Assembly: GCF_902859855.1 (NCBI RefSeq)
Contig: NZ_CADIKH010000028.1
Location: forward strand, 33,621-97,620
Reading direction: 5' to 3'
DNA length: 64,000 nt
From: Paraburkholderia humisilvae
GTDB lineage: Bacteria; Pseudomonadota; Gammaproteobacteria; Burkholderiales; Burkholderiaceae
Part shown: positions 29,501 through 35,070 of the stretch, piece after piece
How the letters are laid out: each line of letters starts with the position of its first letter
Position numbering within the stretch: position 1 is the stretch's first letter
The notes under the pieces: generated by a model
Told to the model about the DNA's origin: nothing
Databases searched by the model: none
Seen by the model: only the letters and a program-made list of their open reading frames with translations
Made by a program: the position numbers and the translations under genes

Positions 29501-30794
29501 GTTCGAGCACGACGAACGCATTCGTGCCGCCGACGCCGAGGCTGTTCACGCCGGCACGGCGCGGTGCGTTGTCCGACTGCCACGTCACCAGTTCGCTGTC
29601 GATCCGGAACGGCGTGTTCTCGAAACGGATGCGCGGATTCGGCGCCGTGTAGTGAGTCGCGGGTGGAATCACGCCGTGCTTGACCGCGAGCGCGGCCTTG
29701 ATCAGGCCAATCACGCCGGCGGCGGCCTCGGCATGGCCGACGTTGGCCTTCACCGCGCCGAGCACACAGAAGCCGCGGCGATCGGTGTCTTCGCGGAACG
29801 CAGCCGACAGTGCCTTCACCTCCTCCGGGTCGCCCATCGCGGTGCCGGTGCCGTGCGCCTCGACGAAGCCTAACGAGCCGGCATCGACGCCGGCGTTCGC
29901 GAGCGCCGCGCGGACGCAGGCGATCTGGCCTCTCGCGCTGCTCGCCGTGTAGCTCATCTTGCCCTTGCCGTCGTTGCCGATCGCCGAGCCCTTGATCACC
30001 GCGTAGATATGGTCGCCGTCGCGTTCGGCTTCCTCGAGCCGCTTCAGCAGCACGAGTCCCAGCCCGCTGCCGAACACGACGCCGTCGGCGGCCACGTCGA
30101 ACGGCCGCAGCCGGCCGCTGCGCGAGAAGATGTAGCCCTCGCGGTACACATAGCCATGCTCGTGCGGCACACGCACGGTGACGCCTCCCGCGAGCGCCAT
30201 CTCACACTCGCCGTTCAGGAGGCTCGTCCGCGCGAGATGCAGCGCCACAAGCGAGGTCGAGCACGCGGTCTGCACCGTTACGCTCGGCCCCGTCAGGTTC
30301 AGCTTGTACGACAGGATGGTCGCGAGAAAATCCTTGTCGTTGCCGATGTGGGTCGCCCCAGCGGTGATACGATCGAAACGCGCGTGGCGGTTCACGAAGT
30401 TCGCGAAATAGCTGCTCGTCACGCCGCCCGCGCCGGCGAACACGCCGATCCGCTGCGGCCCGGCGCCCGCGTAACCTGCGTCCTCGAGGGTCTCCCACGC
30501 GCACTGCAGCATCAGCCGCATCTGCGGATCCATCAGTTCTGCTTCGAGTGGCGAGACCTTGAAGAAGGCAGGATCGAAACGGTCGACGTCGTTCAGCGCC
30601 GCGGCCACCTTCACGTAGTCCGGGTTGGCCAGTTCGTCGTCGCGCACGCCGGCGCCACGCAGCGCGTCGCTAGAGAGCGTACGCAGCCCGTCGCGGCCCG
30701 CGCACAGGTTGTCCCAGAAACCAGACACGCTGTCGGCGCCCGGGAACTTGCCGGCCATACCGATCAACGCAACGTTTTGATCCTTCATAGTCAT
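14526..30794 (-). CDS. giant trans-AT polyketide synthase, four modules, 5422 aa
   Basis: The protein begins directly with a KS and has no loading domain, so it probably accepts its starter from the free ACP encoded just upstream. Domains, by rough residue: KS1 7-440 (TACSTS, HGTGT, NVGH); DH 581-865 (His present, an insertion before LPGAAYLE, second motif LLDGALQ); KR 1061-1298 (GGLGGLG); ACP 1345-1425 (GIDS); KS2 1475-1920 (TMCSSS); DH remnant 2095-2340 without HxxxGxxxxP; crotonase-like 2428-2660 and a degenerate one 2680-2880; PksI-like ECH2 2895-3150; ACP 3178-3255 (GLDS plus Trp at +6); KS3 3318-3745 (TACSSS); tandem ACPs 3967-4045 and 4083-4162, both GLDS with Trp at +6; a DH/pyran-synthase-like double hotdog 4182-4465; KS4 4495-4920; DH 5106-5385 (His present, LPG Pro replaced by Ala, VVDGALQ). 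The C terminus ends after DH, so the KR and ACP of module 4 lie on the next protein. No AT is seen. An ATG two codons downstream is an alternative start. Confidence 0.97.
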   Translation of the reverse strand: MTMKDQNVALIGMAGKFPGADSVSGFWDNLCAGRDGLRTLSSDALRGAGVRDDELANPDYVKVAAALNDVDRFDPAFFKVSPLEAELMDPQMRLMLQCAWETLEDAGYAGAGPQRIGVFAGAGGVTSSYFANFVNRHARFDRITAGATHIGNDKDFLATILSYKLNLTGPSVTVQTACSTSLVALHLARTSLLNGECEMALAGGVTVRVPHEHGYVYREGYIFSRSGRLRPFDVAADGVVFGSGLGLVLLKRLEEAERDGDHIYAVIKGSAIGNDGKGKMSYTASSARGQIACVRAALANAGVDAGSLGFVEAHGTGTAMGDPEEVKALSAAFREDTDRRGFCVLGAVKANVGHAEAAAGVIGLIKAALAVKHGVIPPATHYTAPNPRIRFENTPFRIDSELVTWQSDNAPRRAGVNSLGVGGTNAFVVLEQYPQQKRVRAKRSSRPVLVPLSARTLDSLRAYAARLAGFLEHAGAALDIADIAFTLQTGREAMACRAAFVVKSVEQLRGALLAYVERGEIAAPDANDQTGALAAAWTAGETVDWRERPRDAKTRRVSLPTYVFAKERCWIDEMPVAPASSMLHPLLHGNTSDLHEHRYSSMFGGDEIFLRDHLLVTPDDGNGAATARRILPGAAYLEIARAAFERSGHVPQAGRVAALRDIVWLQPLEVSAPTRVDIALIPGRDDIAFEVFGADSAVFCQGHIGWSDETGDALPAVDEAAAEVWGAERVYAVFASMGLRYGPAFRVIRTLSIGDGAARARVSLPDSVRAGAQEFGLHPGLLDGALQTATALLVDLGDPPGQPVVPFALDAVRLLAACPADIEVRVRFAGQRPAHGRLAKLDIDLCDLDGKVCVQLRGFAARGFASAPHDVLLATETWEAAAAHGDARTTSGQERRIVLCGLPQVDTAAFASLPASAGAPVATTHLPMLEGVDIAARYTQLSLDVFGVLQSMLRDKPASDTLVQFVVPASADNRLFAGLSGLLKTTRAENPLLAAQLIFADGTTDGATLAAWLAEDANAPDQTLIDRTGSARRVAQWRLLDDARQAAQSDPFGAGGPYRAGGVYVITGGLGGLGALFAHDIARRAASARIVVTGRAPQDDEAVAERANALFAELRASGGEPVYRQMLLDDAEQVRGAVSGILRDHGRIDGVFHCAGMTGDAFLLNKPVDTFRAVLAPKVAGTLNLHEALSDADPDFVVLFSSLSSALGNLGQGDYAAANGFMDRFAAYRNALVAAGQCRGRTLTIRWPLWRDGGMQLDADGRAQLERTTGIRPMSSATGLRMFERILAGGPDQTLVMEGEPAAMRRALGCAAPAAGGLGAAEATPASNTADTPDTCSVTSAASPETPEAFAKRTEAWLGAQLAARLKLPAERVEPGAALEDYGIDSIVALDLTRILEKTFGPLSKTLFFEYLNLGDLAAYFVRAHGATLAALFAASTPGASTAPGDATASARAKTTAAHVTSLRANRAAVRSGRGAPGDAIAIVGVSGRYPGARSIDAFWDVLRDGRDCIVEVPEDRWNWRDYYSEDRSQPGAHYSKWGGFIEDVDRFDARFFNVSPIEAQRLDPQERLFLEHAWHAIEDAGYTRAQLQIPHGDGLPGRVGVYAGAMYNEYQLLGAEASLAGRRAGFASNPASIANRVSYFLNLHGPSMVVDTMCSSSLTAIHVACQDLRLGRTALALAGGVNVTIHPNKYLMLSAGQFISGDGHCQSFGEGGDGYIPGEGVGVVVLKRLADATRDGDRIYAVIRGTALSHGGKTNGYTVPNPHAQANAIRDAFDDAGVDPRHVSYIEAHGTGTKLGDPIEVAALTGVFRERTADTAFCAIGSVKSNIGHGEAAAGIAGLTKVLLQMRHRQLVPSLHSSTLNQHIDFDATPFVVNQALRGWDAPVVDGRALPRIAGISSFGAGGSNAHLIVEEYVAPQAVAQTPATVLVPLSARTPEQLKEKARDLLAMLRDPASSVSLASVAYTLQVGREAMAERVGVLANSLETLRERLQAFVDGAADGTGGVSVHRGTVRGAPTIPATASASQAGPDMGDNELARVLDAWVAGHPIDWRRLYRVAPALISLPAYPFARQRYWFDVAADAATLRRHAVQVGRRASHPLLQRNTSDFDGQRFTSSFDGDEFFLTGEPGARALSAAATVEMARAAFDASLPGSRTAGVIELRGIAWARPGVATDAHSLAIALFDQHGDAARFEIHRTGADDETVHCQGEAAWVHVAAPARLDLAALRAAADEAQALVPLQLPVEMDAGRADYVLHPALVADALRVAAALADTQAQPSALATARIVLPGVQPEFAWIRPTADVQGAFDSAFDIDLCDRDGNPCLQLRGLRYPVAASVAQSRSSAVVLRVPAAPAPAVRRRVPIAAAAPAGIAQTTITQASLSRSRGVTLSAPAVFASTSVATEVLRKPVFAPGHAGADAYFGPNANHAQVKLFDDGDGVYTIELDTSELAPQCIESLLAALRAAEAASDLKVLMLKGGDVFLSGARDAHADAIALGLYRALAAFPYPTIAAMRGDARGAGFLVGALCDFMICGEAARYGFTMPDAQLFPNQIRALFDKRFGRRCAAGLLYLDPLVSGSRLRQMGWGGQLAAAGDVEALAQAFAVDLAGKSRLALRLLKQELARSMLGAVETLHAAVQTRSMTPSADAASIAPPDTAAFTQLRLQHDAPGALTITLCAAHREFDPHALAVELAQVRAALASAATAAAPRCIVLASEHPDFAPLGASDRDLTAVLALHEALRAFAQPLIAVLDRGASGAAWFTALGADLCLYADDGRYSVDGLLADPVLASRAVGAFARHFDTASMKWLMASDEQTGASLQQSFGAAWVTARERALADALELADALAAWPGDALAALKGGEPDEAAPELPVRPAEAALPERAQADAAQSAPLGPVALGSDVVTAIAHPDGVLEITMADRDARNMFSDALSRDLMRAFEYIAASRAYKIVVLTGYDQYFSAGGTRDTLIAIHSGRARFTDNPLFRLPLDCAIPVIAAMQGHGIGAGWSLGMFADLALFSEASRYRSPYMNYGFTPGAGATLVFPYTVGHDLARESLLSAREYSGAELAARGVAQPVLARDRVRDTALALASRLASASRTTLVALKQQWASSLRQQIDAALAHELAMHSETFVGQADTLARIEQGFAEVPAVQPAQNAPATRHADPAPSAGPAPEPAADLRAIAARLRELLAHELRMSEHEIGEDEPFVSLGLDSITGVTWIRRINELYGTDIEAVKVYSYPTLAQLAQHVASEVRARIGQAPAADTNTGANAGAAAALARKGNANAEPRGDERAAFGPAPLRSWRKRGSGRASARAAQRDTPAIAVIGMAGRFAHANSLDQFWRNIAAGHDAIDEVARERWDVARYYQPGEVAPGKTISRWLGALDGHDRFDAGFFRISPREARAMDPQQRVFLETCWHGIEHAGYDPKSLGGTRCGVFVGCAAGDYHQLSPREQLSGPGFTGSAPSILAARIAYLLDLQGPSLAIDTACSSSLVAIANACDSLVAGASDLALAGGVTVLSGPAMHIMTSQMGMLSPHGRCYTFDDRADGIALGEGVGVVVLKRLADAERDGDCIYGVVQGWGVNQDGRTNGITAPNAEAQARLQQEVYERFGIDPASIGLVEAHGTGTALGDPIEVAALKASFAKHTRRTNYCAIGSVKSNIGHCLSAAGVSGFIKALLAIGQRQLPPAAHFRQLNRHIRLQDSPFYVNDTLRPWPADGDAPRRAAINSFGFSGTNAHAVIAEYRGRADHAAPREDALVPLSASTPAALVQKARDLLEWLDTEPARDGDFTRVAHTLQTGREPMSERVAIIASSRDDLRAKLATFVAHKDGGNGSSARIHRGDVAANRDTLRELNDDADFRAMIGKWITQRALSRLADLWSKGLDLDWVRFYPDGAPRRIGLPLYPFARERHWLSADDAPRGAPGDLRPAANGAGVDIDQSGPDASEAASAFVSAPAGAPASMTADTVPVMSIASLREHLRTSLAEVLLVNALDIAIDKPFIELGLDSILGVEWVKAINAQLEVQLAATHVYDYPTLDSLAAHLHAMLAERVGPAAREGQGGVSATPAPRPQASRAATGSTRDPAARSIETVKQHLRVSLAQALLMQPADIDVKRSFTELGLDSIIGVEWVNALNSQYPLALTAMRIYDYPNVEALAAFIAGQLPAAPASGRRAASGAIAFAPKDTSPYCDLAYYGAAYDGDFDADGECAVRFRLSPESDVSLREHVVFGEHLLPTDAYIELAYSAFRTYFDAGSVRIEHISIVSPLLGRKGEDCHVQVVFRRNGDALQFFVRSGPSTDRCGERLHMQGFIVAAPGDGNEPPRHVAPATFEIEQRLARAEIPTNTGSFYAPLESLAFGASHASADIRPATYARAFLIGPFPLYGGLCTVINHAAWLIGTRYGASGDQFLPHRIGAIVAHRPLDGRAYRCDARVRALERDVAEFDFELVDETGMLALSVEAISLRRVAEHTLRAQSAPRHDAPQTALQAAPARRRGTEAGKVAVIGMACRFPQSPDADAFWRNLAGGIDCVSEIPAERWPHDADWFHTDPRHAGTSYSRWAGLLDRIDAFDPLFFGISPAEAELIDPQQRIFLEECWKAIENAGYAPGALSGSACGVYVGCANGDYARVLRHAGQDTAGAAFMGTSSAILAARIAYLLNLKGPAVAVDTACSSSMVALHLACESIRNGENEIALTGGVNVLATPLGHILTSQVGMLSPDGRCAPFDSSANGIVFSEGCGVLLLKSLSNALADNDEILGVIEASGTNQDGRTNGITAPSSTAQERLLREVYGRFGVDARRIQYVEAHGTGTPLGDPIEVAALVAAFGAHGAAEGQCALGSVKGNIGHAGFAAGIAGIIKVLLSIRHGKLAPSIHYRTPNPHIELAASPFFVNTELRDWDSDGARRAAVSSFGFSGTNAHVVIAGHAGTGDVPRRMPAATAAPHALPLSARGEAQLREKVAALLAYLSDAKEAVDLERVAYTLQVGRDAMTYRAGFVAASAGQLAGQLRMYLDGARGEAGIHHGPATRDADAQDLFADDDLRRLVGDWLVHRNFPKLMNLWVRGVEVDWQALYADDRPRRLALPTYPFARERCWASGEEQPRRGAAAPAGTVLHPLLHRNSSDLDGQRYTSCFGGRERVLAEHRVNGAPVLAAAAYLEMVRAALADAMPGGLDGLCVQLRHVVWEQPLAVSSERSVTIDLYDEDDIGGDSLGFQVESVADDGSTTVHCHGQCFAAHEPAPQPLDLVGLRERMRGEGLEPASLYARFAELGLDYGPAYRSVVALHQGNGEALVELRMPTDETLRDCVLHPGVVDGALQGTIALAMAGGSRPVLPFALEALDVISRCGSRMVAWVRYTAGNAPLPDALVKIDIDLCDSDGTVCARMRGFSSRPMASSTRQRDADLLPILERVLNNNLSFDQAAELTRLQS

Positions 30795-30834
30795 CTGCTC
30801 AATCTCGTAGTGGGATGGTCCTGCTGTCCGGCTC

Positions 30835-31101
30835 TCAGCGGACCGGCTTTGCGAAGCACACGTAGACGCTGCACAAATCGCCGACGGTGCGGATGTCGGT
30901 GATCATCACGTCCTCGTGCGAGAACGGGTCGACGCCGAGTTCTTCCTCGAGCATCGCGATCAGCGCCGCGACGGCGAGCGACTTGAAGCCGAGCCCTTCG
31001 ACGATCTCGGTCGAATCGGTCAGCGGCGGCAGGCTCAGCCCGCGCTGCACGGCGATCGCACGGATCGCGTTCACGATCGTGTCCTTTACTGCCTCGTTCA
31101 T
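30835..31101 (-). CDS. free-standing acyl carrier protein
   Basis: An 88-aa acidic protein with the helix-loop-Ser pattern of an acyl carrier protein. The phosphopantetheine site is Ser41 in the context LGFKSLAVA, so Lys replaces the usual Asp of GxDS while the attachment Ser is kept. A GGAG ribosome-binding site lies about 6 nt before the ATG. It sits between the SDR/ligase pair and the 5422-aa PKS that starts with a bare KS. The simplest reading is that the ligase charges this ACP, the SDR reduces or modifies the bound acyl group, and the first KS takes it as the starter. An alternative is supply of a side-chain acyl group. The ACP identity is well supported; the starter role is inferred from position. 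Confidence 0.88.
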   Translation of the reverse strand: MNEAVKDTIVNAIRAIAVQRGLSLPPLTDSTEIVEGLGFKSLAVAALIAMLEEELGVDPFSHEDVMITDIRTVGDLCSVYVCFAKPVR

Positions 31102-31134
31102 AGGTTCTCCAGTCAGGCCGATAGATCGGCGGCC

Positions 31135-31872
31135 TCAGGTAGTCAGGCCGCCGTCGACGACAACGGTCTGGCCGGTTACGAAACGCGCTGCGTCCGACAG
31201 CAGGAACGCGACGACAGCGGACACGTCGTCGACGGTGCCGAGCCGCCCGAGCGGCGTCTGCCGCACGAGTCGGCCCTTCTGCTGCTCGCTAAGGCCCGCG
31301 ACCATCTCGGTTTCCATGAAGCCCGGCGCGACCGAATTCACGCGGATGCCAAGCGAGCCCAGTTCTTTCGCGAGGCTGCGAGTCAGGCCGTCGAGCGCGG
31401 CCTTGGTCGCGCTGTACACACCGACGCCCTTGTAGCCGCGCACGCCAACCACCGACGAGATGTTCACGATCACGCCGGAGCCGCCCACCATCATCTGTTT
31501 CACGCACTGCTGCGCGAGGCTAACCGCGCCGCCGAGATTGATAGCCAGCATCCGCGACACGTCGCTGCCCTTCATCATCGTCAGCAATCCTTCGTGCGCG
31601 ATGCCCGCGCTGTTCACGAGATAGCCGACGCGGCCGAAGCGCGCGCGCACGCGCTGCAGGTAGCTTGCGAGCGACGCGTCGTCGGCGACGTCGAGCGGCT
31701 CCCAGTAGAGGCGCCCGTCGTGCGCGCCGCAGGCGCGCTCCAACGCGGCGCTCTGCCGGCGGCTGAAGGTGGCGACGCGGTAGCCCTCGGCCAGCAGCGT
31801 TTCGCAGATGGCGAGGCCAAGGCCGCGGCTTCCGCCGCTGACAACGGCCACCCGTGTGCTCGTATTACTCAT
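31135..31872 (-). CDS. SDR-family reductase (FabG-like)
   Basis: A 245-aa short-chain dehydrogenase/reductase of classical length. The N-terminal NAD(P)-binding motif GGSRGLG is at residues 13-19, the NSAG motif near 87-90, and the catalytic Ser139/140, Tyr153 and Lys157 (YSATK) are all present; the C-terminal GQTVVVDGG is typical of 3-oxoacyl-ACP reductases. The ATG follows the ligase stop by only 2 nt, so the two are translationally coupled. Between an acid ligase and a free ACP it most likely reduces a 3-oxoacyl or similar group on that carrier, or dehydrogenates a hydroxyl. The substrate cannot be read from the sequence. Confidence 0.93.
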   Translation of the reverse strand: MSNTSTRVAVVSGGSRGLGLAICETLLAEGYRVATFSRRQSAALERACGAHDGRLYWEPLDVADDASLASYLQRVRARFGRVGYLVNSAGIAHEGLLTMMKGSDVSRMLAINLGGAVSLAQQCVKQMMVGGSGVIVNISSVVGVRGYKGVGVYSATKAALDGLTRSLAKELGSLGIRVNSVAPGFMETEMVAGLSEQQKGRLVRQTPLGRLGTVDDVSAVVAFLLSDAARFVTGQTVVVDGGLTT

Positions 31873-31874
31873 GG

Positions 31875-33329
31875 TCAGGTTTCGCTCGGTTGGGGAGATT
31901 GCGGATCGCCGGATGCGGCCATGGCCGGCGTCGCGGCGGCTTCCTTGCGGATCTTCTTGAAGCGCGAGCCCACAAGGCTGTCGCGTTCAGCGATCGTGAT
32001 GTGGCCCGGCACCTTGTACGGGCTCAGTTGGGCCACGCACTGCGAGGTGATGCGGCGCCGGAACTCGGCCGGATCCTCGTCGCGCTCGAGCACGAACTCG
32101 GCCCAGATCATCTGGCCGACGACCGGGCTGCGCTTGCGCCGCACGATCACGTCGCGGACGTTGTCGAGCGTCAGCAGGAAGCTCTCGATCTCGGCCGGAA
32201 ACACCTTTTCGCCGGCGACGTTGATCACCTCGGAGTCGCGGCCGAGAATCCGGTAGTACTCGCCGTCGGTCTCGACGCGGTCGCCGGTGTCGTACCAGCC
32301 GTCTGCGTCGAACGGGCTCGGCGCATTCAGGTAGCCGAGCATCGCCTGCTCGCTACGGATCCACAGCACGCCGTCGCGCACCTGCACCTCGAACCCGGCG
32401 CCGCCCAGCTTGAGCCACGGCGACGACGAATCCTTCGATCGGGTCGACAGGATGCCGAGTTCGGAAAGCCCGTAGGTCTGCTTTAGCGTCACGTCCGGAA
32501 ACACCTGGTGCAGGCTCGCAAGCGTCGACGCCGGCATCACCTCGGTGCCGTAGGTGATCGTGCGCAACGACGACAGGTCGTGCTCGAGGTAGACGCGCGA
32601 CATCAGCAGCATCGTCAGGAACGACGGCGTCGTCGGCAGCAGCTCTACCGCGTGGGCGGCGATGCACGCGCAGATGTCGCGCGCGTTGCGCGACGCACAG
32701 GTGACGATCGTGCCGCCGTTGAGCAGCACTGCGAACAGCGTATTGATGCCGCCGATATGGTCAAGCTTCAGGAACAGCAGCGTGCGGAACGCGTGCCGCA
32801 CGCGGTCGCGGTACTTGCGCGTGATCCGCTCGAAATCGAGCAGCACGGCTTTGCCCTTCCCGGTGCTGCCCGACGTGAAGATCACGAATCCGGCGCGGCC
32901 AGCCTCGACGAGCGGCGCGAGAAGTGGATGCGGCTCGCCGGGCGCGGACAACGTCACGCAGCGCGTCGTCTCCGGCGCAATCGGCCCCGACGCGGCGACG
33001 GCGATCATGCGCGTCGCGCTGGTCGTCGTCAGCCGCTCGTCGAACAGCGTCCTGTCGTCTTCGGACAGCGGCGCGACGATGCACCCCGCCTCGATGAGCG
33101 CCATCAGCAGCGCGACCGCATCGATGTGGTAGTCGGCGACGAGCCCGACGCGTTCACCAGGCACGATGCCCCAGCGGTCGAGTGCGGCGCGCCAGCGCGC
33201 GATCCGCGCGGCCAGTTCCGCGTATGTAACGCCCGAGGCCGCCTCATCGCCGGCGTGCTGCGAACCCGTCTGGCCGACCGCGGCCTGCCGTGTCCCGAAT
33301 TGTTCGAATCGTTCGGTGATCCAGCCCAT
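31875..33329 (-). CDS. AMP-forming acyl/aryl acid ligase (ANL superfamily)
   Basis: A 484-aa adenylating enzyme. The phosphate-binding loop FTSGSTGKGKAV is at about residues 151-162, the QTYGLSELG motif (A5) follows, then WYDTGD (A7) and ILGRDSEVINVAGEKV (A8), and a C-terminal SRFKKIRK region supplies the likely catalytic Lys. It is somewhat shorter than the usual 520-560 aa, chiefly at the N terminus. A GGAGAG ribosome-binding site precedes the ATG by 5 nt. It activates a carboxylic acid as acyl-AMP and then transfers it to a thiol. With an ACP and an SDR directly downstream, the acceptor is probably that ACP rather than CoA. The pocket residues do not allow me to name the acid. Confidence 0.92.
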   Translation of the reverse strand: MGWITERFEQFGTRQAAVGQTGSQHAGDEAASGVTYAELAARIARWRAALDRWGIVPGERVGLVADYHIDAVALLMALIEAGCIVAPLSEDDRTLFDERLTTTSATRMIAVAASGPIAPETTRCVTLSAPGEPHPLLAPLVEAGRAGFVIFTSGSTGKGKAVLLDFERITRKYRDRVRHAFRTLLFLKLDHIGGINTLFAVLLNGGTIVTCASRNARDICACIAAHAVELLPTTPSFLTMLLMSRVYLEHDLSSLRTITYGTEVMPASTLASLHQVFPDVTLKQTYGLSELGILSTRSKDSSSPWLKLGGAGFEVQVRDGVLWIRSEQAMLGYLNAPSPFDADGWYDTGDRVETDGEYYRILGRDSEVINVAGEKVFPAEIESFLLTLDNVRDVIVRRKRSPVVGQMIWAEFVLERDEDPAEFRRRITSQCVAQLSPYKVPGHITIAERDSLVGSRFKKIRKEAAATPAMAASGDPQSPQPSET

Positions 33330-33386
33330 CGAATGTCTCTCCGTGTGCGCGAACGCGTCGCGCGACGCCAGCCGCGCGGTTACCCG

Positions 33387-34175
33387 TCAGTGCGCGGCAA
33401 AACCGCTATCGTCAATGAAATCCAGATGTGCGCTGCGATAGCGCCGGTCGCGCAACTTCGCCGGGTTCGCGACGCTCACCTCGTTGAAGAGCTGCGCCGG
33501 TGCGCCGAGATTGAGCAGCAGTTGCGGAAACGCACCGCCCATCGCCATGTCGTAGACCATCTCTTCCTGGATCGAGCCGTCCGGCAGCGGCGAATAGCGC
33601 CAGACGTTGTTCAGGTGTTCGATGCGTACGCAGCAGTCGTCGGGTGGCAGCCGGTTCGGCATCGCGAGCGTTTCGAGCGTGACGGCTTTCGTCTTCGGGT
33701 CCTGGGTGATCTGGTTCTGCACCAGGATCTCGCGCGGCGAGAGCGGCCCCGGCATCGCGATCGTCCACATCACGATGTTCGTATGCGTGCGCGGATCCCA
33801 CGGCTGCACGATGCGCAAGCTCAGGCAGCCGGTGACCCATTTCGAGCAGTCCTGCTGGACGCTCTCGTCGAGCACGGGCGCGAGGTGGGTGCCGATGCTG
33901 AATTCGCTCGACTTCGAGACAACGCGCACCTTGAGTGCCTCGAGGCCCGGCGTCTTCATCGTGTAGACCTGCACGCCGTCCTTGTCGATCTTCAGCTGCC
34001 ACTGGTTCGAGCCGCTCAGGAGCCAGAGCCAGTTCGCGATCGAGACGAGCGTGACGATCGCGAGTATGACGATCGCGATCCACCTGAACGTGCGCCCTCG
34101 CCGCGAGCGCTTCGCGGGATACGGCGCCGCGGCCGCCGCGGGTTTGGCCTCTGGGTTCACGCGAGGCATGTTCAT
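33387..34175 (-). CDS. membrane-anchored START-domain lipid-binding protein (third of three)
   Basis: 262 aa from the ATG at 34175, chosen because a GGAGAG ribosome-binding site lies just before it; the frame is open upstream to 34253 but without an ATG. The N-terminal basic stretch is followed by one membrane helix (about residues 31-53) and then a START-like (StAR-related lipid transfer) domain. It shows an SGSNQW...KDGVQVY entry, a central region with paired cysteines, the PxxLPPDDCCVRIEH segment, and an amphipathic C-terminal helix after GGAFPQLLLN. It is closely related to the two proteins upstream. START domains enclose one hydrophobic ligand such as a lipid, sterol or polyketide. The topology predicts a membrane-tethered domain, probably outside the cytoplasm. 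Its role with the PKS is unknown; binding or carrying of a lipid-like product or substrate is inferred. Confidence 0.8.
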   Translation of the reverse strand: MNMPRVNPEAKPAAAAAPYPAKRSRRGRTFRWIAIVILAIVTLVSIANWLWLLSGSNQWQLKIDKDGVQVYTMKTPGLEALKVRVVSKSSEFSIGTHLAPVLDESVQQDCSKWVTGCLSLRIVQPWDPRTHTNIVMWTIAMPGPLSPREILVQNQITQDPKTKAVTLETLAMPNRLPPDDCCVRIEHLNNVWRYSPLPDGSIQEEMVYDMAMGGAFPQLLLNLGAPAQLFNEVSVANPAKLRDRRYRSAHLDFIDDSGFAAH

Positions 34176-34249
34176 GTTTCTCTCCGTTCCAGTGGTTCGT
34201 GTCGTTGCGGTCTGCCGCGCGGCGCTTCTCGCCCGCGCGGCGTTGGTCT

Positions 34250-35053
34250 TCAAGGCTTCGCGGGCACCGGGCCCGGCCCTTCCGCAAGAAATGCGAGATG
34301 CGCGTTGCGATAGCGCGGCTGGCGCAGCAGCTTCGGAATGTCCGTGGACAGCAGCTCGTACACGATGTCAGGCGCGTGCAGGTTCTGTAGCAGCTGCGGG
34401 AAAGCGCCGCCCATGTCGAGGTCGTAGGTCACCTCGACCTCGATCAGGCCGTCCGACAGCGGCGTGTAGCGCCAGATGTTGTGCAGGTGCTCGAGGCGCA
34501 CGCAGCAGTCATCGGGCGGCAGCGCGTTCGGCACCGCGATGTTCTCGAGCGTGACGACGTGTGTCTGCGGCTCCTGATGCAACTGCCCTTGCAGCAGCAT
34601 TTCGCGCGGCGCAAACGGCGGGAACAGCGACACGGTCCACAGCGTGGTGTTGCGCTGCGTCTGCGCATCCCAGTGTTTCAGGATCCGGTAGCCAAGGCAG
34701 CCGGTCACCCACTTCGCGCAGTCGGTCGGATTCTGGATGCTCTCGTCGAGCAGCGGCGCGATATGGTTGCTGAGGCTGAATTCGGGGAATCGCTTCACGC
34801 CGCGCACCTTCAGCACAGCCGAGCCCGGCGTCTTCATCGTGTAGACCTGCACACCGTCCTTGTCGGTCTTCAGTTCCCACTTGTTCGAGCCGCTCAGGAG
34901 CCACAGCCAGTTCGCGATCGTGACAAGCGTGACGAGCGCCGTCACACCGAGTCCGACGCGCGCGACGAGTCGCCACAGCCAGGCGCGGCGGGCCGGCTGG
35001 GCCTTGCTGGCCGCGTCGACGACCGGCTTCGTTTTCGTACCCAAGACCTGCAT
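34250..35053 (-). CDS. membrane-anchored START-domain lipid-binding protein (second of three)
   Basis: 267 aa, ATG at 35053 with GAGGAC as ribosome-binding site 5 nt before it. The layout matches its neighbours: a short basic N terminus, one membrane helix at about residues 29-53, then the START-like domain beginning SGSNKWELKTDKDGVQVY. The conserved stretches CAKWVTGCL, LPPDDCCVRLEH, NIWRYTPL and DLDMGGAFPQLLQN occur in the same order. Similarity to the third copy is high even in the membrane segment (IANWLWLLSGSN in both), which points to recent tandem duplication. No enzyme motif is visible. It ends within the leader region of the third copy, so the genes are tightly packed in one operon. 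Confidence 0.8.
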   Translation of the reverse strand: MQVLGTKTKPVVDAASKAQPARRAWLWRLVARVGLGVTALVTLVTIANWLWLLSGSNKWELKTDKDGVQVYTMKTPGSAVLKVRGVKRFPEFSLSNHIAPLLDESIQNPTDCAKWVTGCLGYRILKHWDAQTQRNTTLWTVSLFPPFAPREMLLQGQLHQEPQTHVVTLENIAVPNALPPDDCCVRLEHLHNIWRYTPLSDGLIEVEVTYDLDMGGAFPQLLQNLHAPDIVYELLSTDIPKLLRQPRYRNAHLAFLAEGPGPVPAKP

Positions 35054-35070
35054 GTTGTGTCCTCTTCGAT

